From an uncultured Actinomycetes bacterium (lineage in GTDB: Bacteria > Actinomycetota > Actinomycetes > Nanopelagicales > Nanopelagicaceae): a DNA stretch of 6,135 nucleotides. How positions within the stretch are numbered: the stretch's first letter is position 1; every line of letters begins with the position of its first letter. Positions 1-6,000 of this stretch are shown piece by piece. The translations under genes were made by a program, and so were the position numbers. The stretch covers positions 1 to 6,135 of the forward strand of contig CAIMNT010000104.1 in NCBI GenBank assembly GCA_903842855.1, written 5' to 3'. The notes beneath the pieces were generated by a model. It was given only the letters and a program-made list of their open reading frames with translations, was not told the origin of the DNA and did not search any database.

Positions 1-383
1 GGGTGATGCTCCGCTTTTGCGAGCAACGCTCCGACTAAGTAGGTTGGATATGCAACATTTGGATAGAGAACAGTTGACGCTTCCAATTGGGCAGGGAGAT
101 TAGCAACTACTTCTTTCGAACCAATACTGGGCAGCACATCAAAATCGCCGGTAACTCCCAGAATATTTATCGCCCAATCCCTCATCGCTTGACGAAGAGC
201 GGTTGAGCCAATGGTCAATGGATAGCCAGGAGCATTCGCAGAATTAATGAGAGCGGTCTGAATGAAATCAGGTGTGGGATCAACCGGAGTTCCTACAGAA
301 AGGTCAATCGCCCCATCTTTGTACTCGCGAGCGCGCGCACCATATGGAGTCAACAGATCCCATGGAAAATCCGGGAGTTTGAT
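1..383 (-). CDS. dapC: N-succinyldiaminopimelate aminotransferase (DapC), N-terminal part, truncated by the window edge
   Basis: This is a PLP-dependent fold-type I aminotransferase of the actinobacterial DapC group, which makes N-succinyl-LL-diaminopimelate for lysine and peptidoglycan. About 127 codons are visible. They read LPDFPWDLL near the N-terminus, then LSVGTPVDPTP, APGYPLTIGSTALRQAM, IGSKEVV and AYPTY, the usual order in the family. The PLP lysine lies beyond the left edge. The gene follows fdxA in the same frame, and this fdxA-aminotransferase pair is common in actinobacteria. The start is odd. After the fdxA stop the frame reads GCA ATC AAA CTC CCG, with no ATG, GTG or TTG before the conserved LPDFPWD block. 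ATC at 381-383 has a GGAG eight bases upstream and would give a normal-length N-terminus. The next usual start, TTG at 351-353, would remove that block. Family assignment is firm; the start is inferred. Confidence 0.9.
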   Translation of the reverse strand, partial: MKLPDFPWDLLTPYGARAREYKDGAIDLSVGTPVDPTPDFIQTALINSANAPGYPLTIGSTALRQAMRDWAINILGVTGDFDVLPSIGSKEVVANLPAQLEASTVLYPNVAYPTYLVGALLAKAEHH

Positions 384-386
384 TGC

Positions 387-707
387 TTACTCTCCAGCCT
401 TAGGAAGCGCGACAACGGTCGGATGATCGGCATCAGTTGCCCCGACTTTGCTAGCTCCGCCGGGTGAACCAATGGTCTGGAAAAATCCAGCATTGATCTC
501 CCCAAATTGCTTCCACTCACCTGGGACATCATCCTCATAGTAAATGGCCTCTACTGGGCAGACAGGCTCACACGCTCCACAATCCACGCACTCATCAGGT
601 TGGATGTAGAGCATCCGATTTCCCTCGTAGATGCAATCAACCGGGCACTCCTCGATACATGACTTATCTTTCACATCTACACACGGTTGGGCAATAACGT
701 AGGTCAC
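387..707 (-). CDS. fdxA: Seven-iron ferredoxin FdxA ([3Fe-4S][4Fe-4S])
   Basis: This is a small cytoplasmic electron carrier of 106 residues. Counting from GTG at 707, the cysteines are C9, C17, C21, C25, C40, C43, C46 and C50. By analogy with Azotobacter ferredoxin I, C9, C17 and C50 hold the [3Fe-4S] cluster, C21, C40, C43 and C46 hold the [4Fe-4S] cluster, and C25 is the free cysteine. The segment YEDDVPGEW and the acidic, glycine-rich tail are typical of the actinobacterial protein. The start was set at GTG 707 because the protein then begins MTYVIAQPC, as in the family, with AAAGGA about five bases upstream. The longer reading from TTG 734 adds nine residues foreign to the family. It diverges from cysS and precedes dapC, with which it is probably co-transcribed. 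Confidence 0.96.
   Translation of the reverse strand: MTYVIAQPCVDVKDKSCIEECPVDCIYEGNRMLYIQPDECVDCGACEPVCPVEAIYYEDDVPGEWKQFGEINAGFFQTIGSPGGASKVGATDADHPTVVALPKAGE
390..395 (-). promoter_or_regulatory. Ribosome binding site supporting the AUC start of dapC
   Basis: On the minus strand GGAGAG lies in the last codons of fdxA. Its GGAG is eight bases from the ATC at 383-381, a normal Shine-Dalgarno spacing. It would couple dapC translation to fdxA termination and favours ATC over the distant TTG. Confidence 0.5.
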
Positions 708-750
708 GTCAATCCTTTCAAGTAGCGGTTCCAATCAACTGCGGAACAAT

Positions 751-756
751 ATTATG
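751..756 (-). promoter_or_regulatory. Candidate -10 element for fdxA-dapC
   Basis: On the minus strand CATAAT matches the TATAAT consensus at five of six positions, about 44 bases upstream of the fdxA GTG. It implies a leader of roughly 35-40 bases carrying the ribosome binding site. The -35 is weak (TCTACC with an 18-base spacer). Confidence 0.35.
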
Positions 757-818
757 TAATGGTTCTGGGTTCTAGGTAGAGAATATGGGATGAGAATAGT
801 GGATCGGAGAGCAATTCA

Positions 819-848
819 ATGAGTGAGGGGTTATCCGGTGACCAATGA
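819..848 (+). other. Possible nine-codon upstream ORF overlapping the cysS start
   Basis: ATG at 819 has GGAG (806-809) at nine bases, the best start signal in the region, but it is out of frame with cysS. It reads MSEGLSGDQ and stops at 846-848, just past the cysS GTG 838. It could be a coupling leader peptide or the mark of a one-base error in the GGGG run. It holds no cysteine codons, so a cysteine attenuator is not supported. Confidence 0.25.
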
Positions 849-2466
849 GAGCGGCTCCCGACCCCTGCCCTCAGCTGCCGAGATAGGAGAACGGGTCAGC
901 ATCCGCTCGTATGACCCTGAGGGAGGTTTTCGCGACCTTCTAGGCCACCTTGTCACCCCAACCCAAGTCCGCAAGAAGAACGGCGAGATAGTTTCCTTTG
1001 ACCCGTCTCAAGTGGTCATGTGGAAGGTAGTTCCCTCCAAAGCGCTCCCAACCGGGATTTATCTCTACGACACCATGACTAGATCCCAAAAAGAGATAGT
1101 TATTAGTGATGGCAAGGCCTTGCGGATGTACTGCTGTGGCCCGACCGTCTATCGGGATGCGCATGTAGGAAATTTGCGAACTTTTTTACTGGGAGACCTC
1201 ATCGCTCGACTGATTAAGGTGAGCGGTTTTGAAATTCATAGCGTGCAGAACATTACAGATGTCGGTCATATGATTGATGACCTACGTGAACCAGGTGAAG
1301 CAGTAACAGAGGAAGATAAAGTTCTAACCCAAGCCTCATTGGAACATAAGGACCCTTTTACGCTGGCTCGGGCCTACGAAACTAAATTTCATAACGATAT
1401 AGCGAGGCTGGGAATACAAGGTTTCGATATCTACCCGCGCGCCAGCGAGAGCATCGAATTAATGTTCAACTTAATTCAAAAGTTGATCGACTCTGATCAC
1501 GCTTATGTTGGGGAAGATAACTCGGTCTACTTTTCGGCTAACTCCTTTGCAAGTTACGGAGCGCTCAGCGGAAACAAACTAGAAGAACTCGTTCCCGGTC
1601 ACCGTTACGAGTATGTGGGAGATGGAGCCAAGCGCTTTCATGCAGATTGGGCGCTCTGGAAATCTGCCGGAGCTCGCACCGATATGGTCTGGGAGTCCCC
1701 TTGGGGGAAGGGATTTCCCGGCTGGCATATTGAGTGCTCGGCCATGTCATTGCACTTTCTGCAAAGCCACGTGGACCTACACCTAGGTGGAATCGATCTG
1801 CGCTTTCCGCATCATGAAAATGAGCGAGCGCAGAGCAATGCTGCAACATTGAGCGAGGTTACCGATCACTGGGTGCATGGAGAGCATCTCCTCTTCGAAG
1901 GGCGAAAGATGTCCAAGAGCGCAGGAAATGTCGTCCTCCTAGAAGATGTAGTTAAAGCGGGTTACGACCCCCTAGCTCTGCGCCTGGTCTTTTTGGAGAA
2001 TAAATACCGCAGCCAAATGGATCTCAAATGGGAGCAAATTTCTGCGGCCCACGCCACTCTTCAACGCTGGCGGAGCAAATTTCAAGAGTGGTCAAAGGCA
2101 GAACTCCACAATGATCAGGATGTCGTCGCTGGACTTGTTGGCGAACTTTTTGAAGTGATTCGAGCTGACCTCGATACGCCTAAAGCACTTGTGAGATTGC
2201 GAGCGATCGAACGCGATTCCAGTATCTCTGATCGCACCAAAGCACAGGTATTTTTCGCGGTAGATAAATTCTTTGGGTTAGAAATTGATCGAGTTGAGGC
2301 GTCACGAGAACTTCCCGTTGGTGCGCTAGAGCTCATCGCGCAGCGGGCGCAAGCGCGTAAAGAGAGAGATTTCGCGCTCAGCGATCAACTGCGAGATCAA
2401 CTTCTGGCTCTGAAAATTAGAGTCATCGATGGTGCCGATGGACAAAGTTGGGAAGTTATCCCGTAA
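838..2466 (+). CDS. cysS: Cysteinyl-tRNA synthetase with an N-terminal SH3-like domain
   Basis: This class I aminoacyl-tRNA synthetase charges tRNA-Cys. Residues are numbered from GTG 823, which gives 547 residues. Zinc ligands are complete: C105 in CCGPTVY, C305 in GWHIECSAM, and H330 and E334 in HHENE, with the same Cys-to-His spacing as E. coli C209-H234. The HIGH-type signature is HVGN at 114-117 and KMSKS is at 362-366. A C-terminal helical domain ends in the usual ARKERDFALSDQLRDQL block. NITDVGH (143-149) replaces the common NITD.DDK. Residues about 20-73 precede the catalytic domain and resemble the SH3-like N-terminus of Rv0428c-type acetyltransferases. I chose GTG 838 because GAGG/GGGG lies just upstream; GTG 823 is in frame but poorly spaced from its GGAG. 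MshC, the mycothiol ligase relative, is less likely because of the length, HHENE and the C-terminal domain. Confidence 0.93.
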   Translation: MTNESGSRPLPSAAEIGERVSIRSYDPEGGFRDLLGHLVTPTQVRKKNGEIVSFDPSQVVMWKVVPSKALPTGIYLYDTMTRSQKEIVISDGKALRMYCCGPTVYRDAHVGNLRTFLLGDLIARLIKVSGFEIHSVQNITDVGHMIDDLREPGEAVTEEDKVLTQASLEHKDPFTLARAYETKFHNDIARLGIQGFDIYPRASESIELMFNLIQKLIDSDHAYVGEDNSVYFSANSFASYGALSGNKLEELVPGHRYEYVGDGAKRFHADWALWKSAGARTDMVWESPWGKGFPGWHIECSAMSLHFLQSHVDLHLGGIDLRFPHHENERAQSNAATLSEVTDHWVHGEHLLFEGRKMSKSAGNVVLLEDVVKAGYDPLALRLVFLENKYRSQMDLKWEQISAAHATLQRWRSKFQEWSKAELHNDQDVVAGLVGELFEVIRADLDTPKALVRLRAIERDSSISDRTKAQVFFAVDKFFGLEIDRVEASRELPVGALELIAQRAQARKERDFALSDQLRDQLLALKIRVIDGADGQSWEVIP

Positions 2467-3361
2467 CTCCCGCAAAGAGATCGAGCTCTCGACCGTTCTT
2501 ATCATAAGGCCCGGCAGCATCTCCTTTTACACGGATGTAATACTCAGTTCCGTTGACTCTGGTTGAAAGACGTTTTGAGAATTTAAAGAGGTCTCCGTGA
2601 ATGATGAGCTGAGTCTTATGAGACTTTAAAGCAGCTAACTTTTTCGGCAGATATTTCTCTCCATCATATTTTGTCGTCACTACCCCATCGGCTTTTACAA
2701 AGGGCAAGGCAAGCCACTTAGAAGGAACGTAATTAAATAACTTGATGAGTATCTGCACAAAGATATTGCTGCTCGTCAAACTTCCATGTAGCGCTGAACG
2801 AGGAATTGCGCTCCAATAAATCTTGGAAATTTCCCAAGGCTCTCCAGAGCCAACGCTGGGATCTGCGGCTAGTTCGGCGGCGCGCATCGCTACCCGGTGC
2901 GCCTTAATGTGATCGGGATGTCCGTAGCCACCAAAATCATCATATGTGATTAAAACTTGGGGTCTGCGATCGCGAATAATTTCGACAAGTTGCATCGCTG
3001 CCTGGTCAAGATCTGCCTGCCAGAATGACTCGGGCACCTCATTAGGTGGCGTACCCATCATCCCGCTATCGCGATAGGCGTGAGTTGGCCTTCCAAGAAA
3101 TTGAAAATCAGTTACACCAAGCTCGGCCATCGCTGCAGCCAACTCGCCCTCGCGATATGTGCCCAGTGTGTTATCCCGCGCAGCCGCATGGTGGGAGAGA
3201 GAGGGAACAAGTACTTCGCCTTCCTCTCCGCGGGTACAGGTCACCAGAGTGACAGCAGCCCCTTCTGCCAGATATCCAGCCATCGTGGCGCCGTTGTTGA
3301 TCGTCTCATCATCGGGATGGGCATGCACTAATAAGAGGCGGTGAGAGGGCATCTGATCCAT
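2456..3361 (-). CDS. mshB: Mycothiol biosynthesis deacetylase MshB (GlcNAc-inositol deacetylase)
   Basis: MshB removes the acetyl group from 1-D-myo-inosityl-2-acetamido-2-deoxy-alpha-D-glucopyranoside, giving the amine that MshC joins to cysteine in mycothiol synthesis. It is a cytoplasmic zinc enzyme of the LmbE/PIG-L family, here 301 residues, a normal length. Counting from ATG 3361, AHPDDE carries zinc ligands H15 and D18 with catalytic D17, and GGYGHPDH carries H148 and zinc ligand H151. Further family blocks are TCTRGEEGEV, YREGEL, YRDSGMMGT and a closing ELDLFAG. GGYGHPDH fits MshB better than the related Mca. ATG 3361 was preferred to ATG 3379 because a CATAAT hexamer ends six bases before it, as in a leaderless gene; ATG 3352 is also possible. 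The 3' end overlaps convergent cysS by 11 bases, and it diverges from tetR. Confidence 0.94.
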   Translation of the reverse strand: MDQMPSHRLLLVHAHPDDETINNGATMAGYLAEGAAVTLVTCTRGEEGEVLVPSLSHHAAARDNTLGTYREGELAAAMAELGVTDFQFLGRPTHAYRDSGMMGTPPNEVPESFWQADLDQAAMQLVEIIRDRRPQVLITYDDFGGYGHPDHIKAHRVAMRAAELAADPSVGSGEPWEISKIYWSAIPRSALHGSLTSSNIFVQILIKLFNYVPSKWLALPFVKADGVVTTKYDGEKYLPKKLAALKSHKTQLIIHGDLFKFSKRLSTRVNGTEYYIRVKGDAAGPYDKNGRELDLFAGVTG

Positions 3362-3367
3362 GCGCTC

Positions 3368-3397
3368 ATTATGAATCATGGGATAGCATCGTGCTAA
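3368..3397 (-). promoter_or_regulatory. Candidate leaderless promoter of mshB
   Basis: On the minus strand TTAGCA (3397-3392, four of six matches to TTGACA) and CATAAT (3373-3368, five of six to TATAAT) are 18 bases apart. ATG 3361 begins after six more bases, so transcription would start at or next to the start codon. The -35 overlaps the first codon of tetR, so the two transcription units share one control region. Confidence 0.5.
3384..3389 (+). promoter_or_regulatory. Candidate -10 element of tetR, leaderless arrangement
   Basis: TAGCAT ends seven bases before ATG 3397, placing the expected transcription start at the start codon. There is no good ribosome binding site for ATG 3397 or GTG 3391, which fits leaderless translation. 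No clear -35 is visible. Confidence 0.4.
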
Positions 3398-3996
3398 TGA
3401 GCGAGGAAAAGGTTCGTCTGCCGCGCGATGAGCGCCGGGCTACGCTATTGGCTGCAGCCCTAGAAGTCTTTACCGCCGCTGGATATCACGCCGCCGCGAT
3501 GGATGAGATCGCAGATCAAGCAAATGTAAGTAAACCTGTCCTCTACCAACACTTTCCCTCAAAACTCGATCTTTATCTCGCCGTTCTAGATATCCATTGT
3601 GACTTTCTCGTCGCAGATATCAGGGCGGCTGTGGCATCTACTAAAGATAACGCCGGCCGCGTGCTTGCGACGGTGAATGCCTATTTTGATTTCATCAATC
3701 GCGAAGGTGAAGCGTTCCGTTTGCTATTTGAGAGCGATATGGCGGTTGAGCCGCAAGTCCGCGAAAGACTTAACAAGATGTCTTACGACTGTGCACTCGC
3801 CTTCAGTGAGGCGATCACTACCGATACCGGCATTTCACAAGAATCGGCGATGATGTTGGCTGTGGGCTTAATTGGTACCGCCCAAACCACCGCTCGCCAC
3901 TGGTTAACACGCGATGGAAAGATTGATCGCGATTTAGCGGTGAAATTGGTGGCAAGCCTGCAATGGCGGGGTATTTCAGGTTTCCGCAAAATCTGA
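3397..3996 (+). CDS. TetR/AcrR family transcriptional regulator
   Basis: A 199-residue one-component regulator. The N-terminal TetR DNA-binding domain spans about residues 10-58: helix 1 around RRATLLAAALEVF, then MDEIADQANVSKPVLYQHFPSK, the classic helix-turn-helix and following helix. The rest is a helical ligand/dimerisation domain with no recognisable ligand signature. ATG 3397 was preferred to GTG 3391 because a -10-like TAGCAT lies seven bases upstream. The gene diverges from mshB and is followed after 19 bases by the DUF3107 gene. From memory, the same TetR-DUF3107 pair is Rv3208-Rv3208A in Mycobacterium tuberculosis. Autoregulation, and possibly control of mshB, is suggested by the inverted repeat over both starts; the ligand is unknown. 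Confidence 0.93.
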   Translation: MSEEKVRLPRDERRATLLAAALEVFTAAGYHAAAMDEIADQANVSKPVLYQHFPSKLDLYLAVLDIHCDFLVADIRAAVASTKDNAGRVLATVNAYFDFINREGEAFRLLFESDMAVEPQVRERLNKMSYDCALAFSEAITTDTGISQESAMMLAVGLIGTAQTTARHWLTRDGKIDRDLAVKLVASLQWRGISGFRKI

Positions 3997-4009
3997 ACCC
4001 CACTAAACT
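3981..4009 (+). promoter_or_regulatory. Candidate leaderless promoter of the DUF3107 gene
   Basis: TTTCCG (3981-3986, weak -35) and TAAACT (4004-4009, -10) are 17 bases apart, and ATG 4016 follows six bases after the -10. No ribosome binding site precedes that ATG. The -35 lies in the last codons of tetR. The gene may thus be expressed separately as well as by read-through from tetR. Confidence 0.5.
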
Positions 4010-4015
4010 CCTTAT

Positions 4016-4267
4016 ATGGCTAAGAAAGAATCAGAGAACAAGACCACCGTCCGCGTGGGAATCAGCGAGACATCCCAGGAACTTCACTTTGAGGTGGCCC
4101 TCGAGGCAGCAAAAGTTGTAGCGCTTGCTCAAGAGGCGATCAACACTGGCAAGACTCTAGAACTCACAGATATTAAAGATCGAGTAATTCTGGTTCCTGC
4201 AGCAAAAATCTCCTACATTGAGATCGGTGATACGACGGATCAGAAGGTTGGATTTACCTCGCTGTAG
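4016..4267 (+). CDS. DUF3107 family protein (Rv3208A/TB9.4-like)
   Basis: A small soluble protein of 83 residues matching the actinobacterial DUF3107 family, whose function is not known to me. After a charged N-terminal tail (residues 1-11, lysine-rich), the core reads VRVGISETSQELHFE, a helical middle with EAINTGKTLELTD, then RVILVPAAKISYIEIGD and a closing KVGF, the typical family pattern. No signal peptide, membrane segment or catalytic motif is visible. It lies 19 bases after tetR on the same strand, an association conserved in other actinobacteria, so the two may act together; how is not clear. ATG 4016 lacks a ribosome binding site but sits six bases after a -10-like TAAACT. Its last 14 bases overlap the convergent PHP gene. 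Confidence 0.9.
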   Translation: MAKKESENKTTVRVGISETSQELHFEVALEAAKVVALAQEAINTGKTLELTDIKDRVILVPAAKISYIEIGDTTDQKVGFTSL

Positions 4268-5108
4268 CCCGTATTACACGACGCTGATCTGCTCGTGATT
4301 CAAGTTTTTCAAATTCTTCAGGAGCGGTTTGAAACTCGGCTAACTGGTTGAGTTTTCCATTGCCGTGATAATCACTAGAACCAGTCTTCACCAGATCGAA
4401 TTCTGCCGCGATAGTGAGCAGCAACTCACGATTTGGCAGGGTGTGATCTCGATGGAAAATTTCTATGCCATCTAGACCTGCTGCTACATAACTTTCAAAG
4501 CTTTGCGGTGAGACAACTCTGCCGCGCAAAGATGACATCGCATGGGCGATAACCGCGACTCCCCCCGCCTCTTTAATCTGAGCTATTGCGACCTCAGGAG
4601 TCGGAGAGTAATGCGCTACGTAGAAAGGTGAGTCGTTGTGGAGCACCTCCGCAAAGACCTCTTCGCGAGATTTCATGTAACCCTTGGAGATCAAGGCATC
4701 TGCGAGATGTGGTCGACCAAGAGTCGCGCCATCGGAGAGCTCGGCCTCTACATCTTCCATAGAGATTTCGTATCCAGCCGCGGTGAGCCTGGCAATAATT
4801 TTGTGCATTCGACCGATCCGATTGTCACGAGTTGCCGACATCATCGTTGCTAGGGCCTCATTCTCACGATCAAAGAGCAGCCCCAACATATGCACGCTGA
4901 TGCCATCTTCGGTCTGGCAAGAGATTTCAGAGCCGAGCACCAGACTGAGTCCTGGTCGCAGCCTCTCTGTGGCCTCATCCCAACCCGCCACGGTGTCATG
5001 ATCTGTGAGCGCGAGCGTTGTTAAACCTGCTGCGTGCGCCTTATTAATAAGTTCGGCAGGGCTATCAGTACCATCACTGAAATTTGAGTGTGTATGTAGA
5101 TCAATCAC
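4254..5108 (-). CDS. PHP-domain phosphoesterase (TrpH/RNase AM-like nucleoside 3',5'-bisphosphate phosphatase)
   Basis: A 284-residue cytoplasmic metal-dependent phosphoesterase. The PHP metal-site residues are all present: H5 and H7 in DLHTHSNFSDGT with D12, H37 in LTDHDT, E61 in GSEIS, H73, H134 in GRPHLA, H189 in AHA, and D246 and H248 in SSDYHG. Length and motif order match the YciV/TrpH group, whose members act on 3',5'-nucleoside bisphosphates or trim RNA 5' ends (RNase AM). This enzyme's own substrate cannot be read from sequence. The start is GTG 5108, with AAGG six bases upstream; it overlaps the last eight bases of the EamA gene, implying translational coupling. The 3' end overlaps the DUF3107 gene by 14 bases. 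A histidinol-phosphatase or polymerase PHP role is less likely given the GRPHLA insert and size. Confidence 0.9.
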   Translation of the reverse strand: MIDLHTHSNFSDGTDSPAELINKAHAAGLTTLALTDHDTVAGWDEATERLRPGLSLVLGSEISCQTEDGISVHMLGLLFDRENEALATMMSATRDNRIGRMHKIIARLTAAGYEISMEDVEAELSDGATLGRPHLADALISKGYMKSREEVFAEVLHNDSPFYVAHYSPTPEVAIAQIKEAGGVAVIAHAMSSLRGRVVSPQSFESYVAAGLDGIEIFHRDHTLPNRELLLTIAAEFDLVKTGSSDYHGNGKLNQLAEFQTAPEEFEKLESRADQRRVIRATAR

Positions 5109-6000
5109 CTTCCACCTTATTTCTCAAAACGAAAATGGCGCAACCGACGAGTAGCCCAATGATTCCAGGAATTGTTCCAGCCGAAGGTCTCTGATGGAGC
5201 CAGAACCAAGCAATGATCGCAGCTACGGGAACTTCAAAGAAGACGATCAGTGAGACCACTACGGGAGAAACTCGTTTGAGTGTCATATTGAAAAGAGTGT
5301 GACCCAGAAATTGGGCACCCACGATCAAACCCAATAGATAGATCCACTGGATGGCTGGGAAATGAAGTAGCGGGGAATGTGTAATCCAACTGCCCAAGAG
5401 CGTTGTAATTGCACATGAGGTAAAGCAGATTGTCGTGTAGCTTGAAGTCGATAACGATTTCTGCACTCCAGAACCGATAATCAGGTAAGCAGCTGCTAGC
5501 GCTCCGCATAGAATTCCAAGGAGATCTCCGACAAAGGCTCGCGTTGATACTGTGAAATCAACCCCCGTGATTAAAAAGAGGGAGGCGAATGCCAACATCA
5601 TCCCTCCGAGTGATTGCGTTGAAATTCTGGCGCCACGAATCTTCATATAGAGCGCGGCAAATATAGGTTGTAAAGCGGCAAGCGCGGTTCCCGCTGCAAC
5701 TGATGTAAATCTCATCGCGGCGAAGAAGGTCAAGAAGTGTGCAGCTAGAAAGACACCAGCGATAGCCGATATGCCAATGAGGCGGCGATTCTTCGGTGCG
5801 GTCAATTCACCGGATTTGATTGCAAAGGGAGCCATGATGAGCGCCCCACCGAGATTGCGCCAAAATATTAGAGATGAGATGGGCATCGAGCTCTTGGCTA
5901 TGAGAGGGCCAGAGGAGCCAATACCGAAGATTCCCGCAACTAAAAAGGGGATGTCACGCCCTTGGGGCAGAGCGGTGTGATCGTGGGTTCTGGTACTCAC
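5101..6000 (-). CDS. EamA/DMT-superfamily membrane transporter
   Basis: A 299-residue inner-membrane protein of the drug/metabolite transporter superfamily. It shows about ten hydrophobic segments in two EamA-like halves: roughly residues 16-145 (with SSLIFWRNLGGALIMAPF and TSVAAGTALAALQPIFAAL) and 157-293 (with FLGHTLFNMTLKRVSPVVVSLIVFFEVPVAAIIAWF, split by a short loop). The proline-containing helix near the end of each half is typical of exporters of amino acids or metabolites, but the substrate cannot be assigned. The N-terminus is polar and short and there is no cleavable signal peptide. GTG 6000 overlaps the TGA of the upstream gene in a GTGA, and the 3' end overlaps the PHP gene by eight bases, so all three are likely translated as a coupled operon. 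Confidence 0.92.
   Translation of the reverse strand: MSTRTHDHTALPQGRDIPFLVAGIFGIGSSGPLIAKSSMPISSLIFWRNLGGALIMAPFAIKSGELTAPKNRRLIGISAIAGVFLAAHFLTFFAAMRFTSVAAGTALAALQPIFAALYMKIRGARISTQSLGGMMLAFASLFLITGVDFTVSTRAFVGDLLGILCGALAAAYLIIGSGVQKSLSTSSYTTICFTSCAITTLLGSWITHSPLLHFPAIQWIYLLGLIVGAQFLGHTLFNMTLKRVSPVVVSLIVFFEVPVAAIIAWFWLHQRPSAGTIPGIIGLLVGCAIFVLRNKVEGD

Larger units (their letters stand above)
3363..3403. promoter_or_regulatory. Candidate operator: perfect 9-bp inverted repeat between mshB and tetR
   Basis: CGCTCATTA (3363-3371) and TAATGAGCG (3395-3403) are exact inverted repeats whose arms are 32 bases apart, about three helical turns. The left arm overlaps the mshB -10 and the right arm the tetR start codon. 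A dimeric regulator bound to both could silence both genes. The adjacent TetR protein is the obvious candidate, by inference. Confidence 0.4.

Noticed and set aside
708..734. Nine-residue N-terminal extension of FdxA from TTG 734
   Set aside because: The family begins at MTYVIAQP, GTG 707 has a good ribosome binding site, and the extra residues are unlike any FdxA I know.
728..747. Inverted repeat GTTCC...GGAAC in the fdxA leader
   Set aside because: Only five bases per arm with a ten-base gap; expected by chance, and no known operator is matched.
1565..1849. Minus-strand open frame within cysS, and similar frames opposite mshB, PHP and EamA
   Set aside because: No family resemblance, no start signals, and each lies fully inside a gene with clear motifs; these are shadow frames.
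838..2466. Reading the synthetase as the mycothiol ligase MshC, given mshB next door
   Set aside because: HHENE, the NITDVGH block, the C-terminal helical domain and about 460 residues after the extension fit CysRS; the genes are also convergent, not one operon.
2470..2485. GAGATCGAGCTCTCGA palindrome-like stretch near the cysS stop
   Set aside because: Stem of four to five bases with almost no loop and no T run, within mshB codons; not a convincing terminator.
4277..4297. Hairpin CACGA...TCGTG after the DUF3107 stop, as a terminator
   Set aside because: Five-base stem, 11-base loop, no following T run, and it lies in PHP coding sequence.
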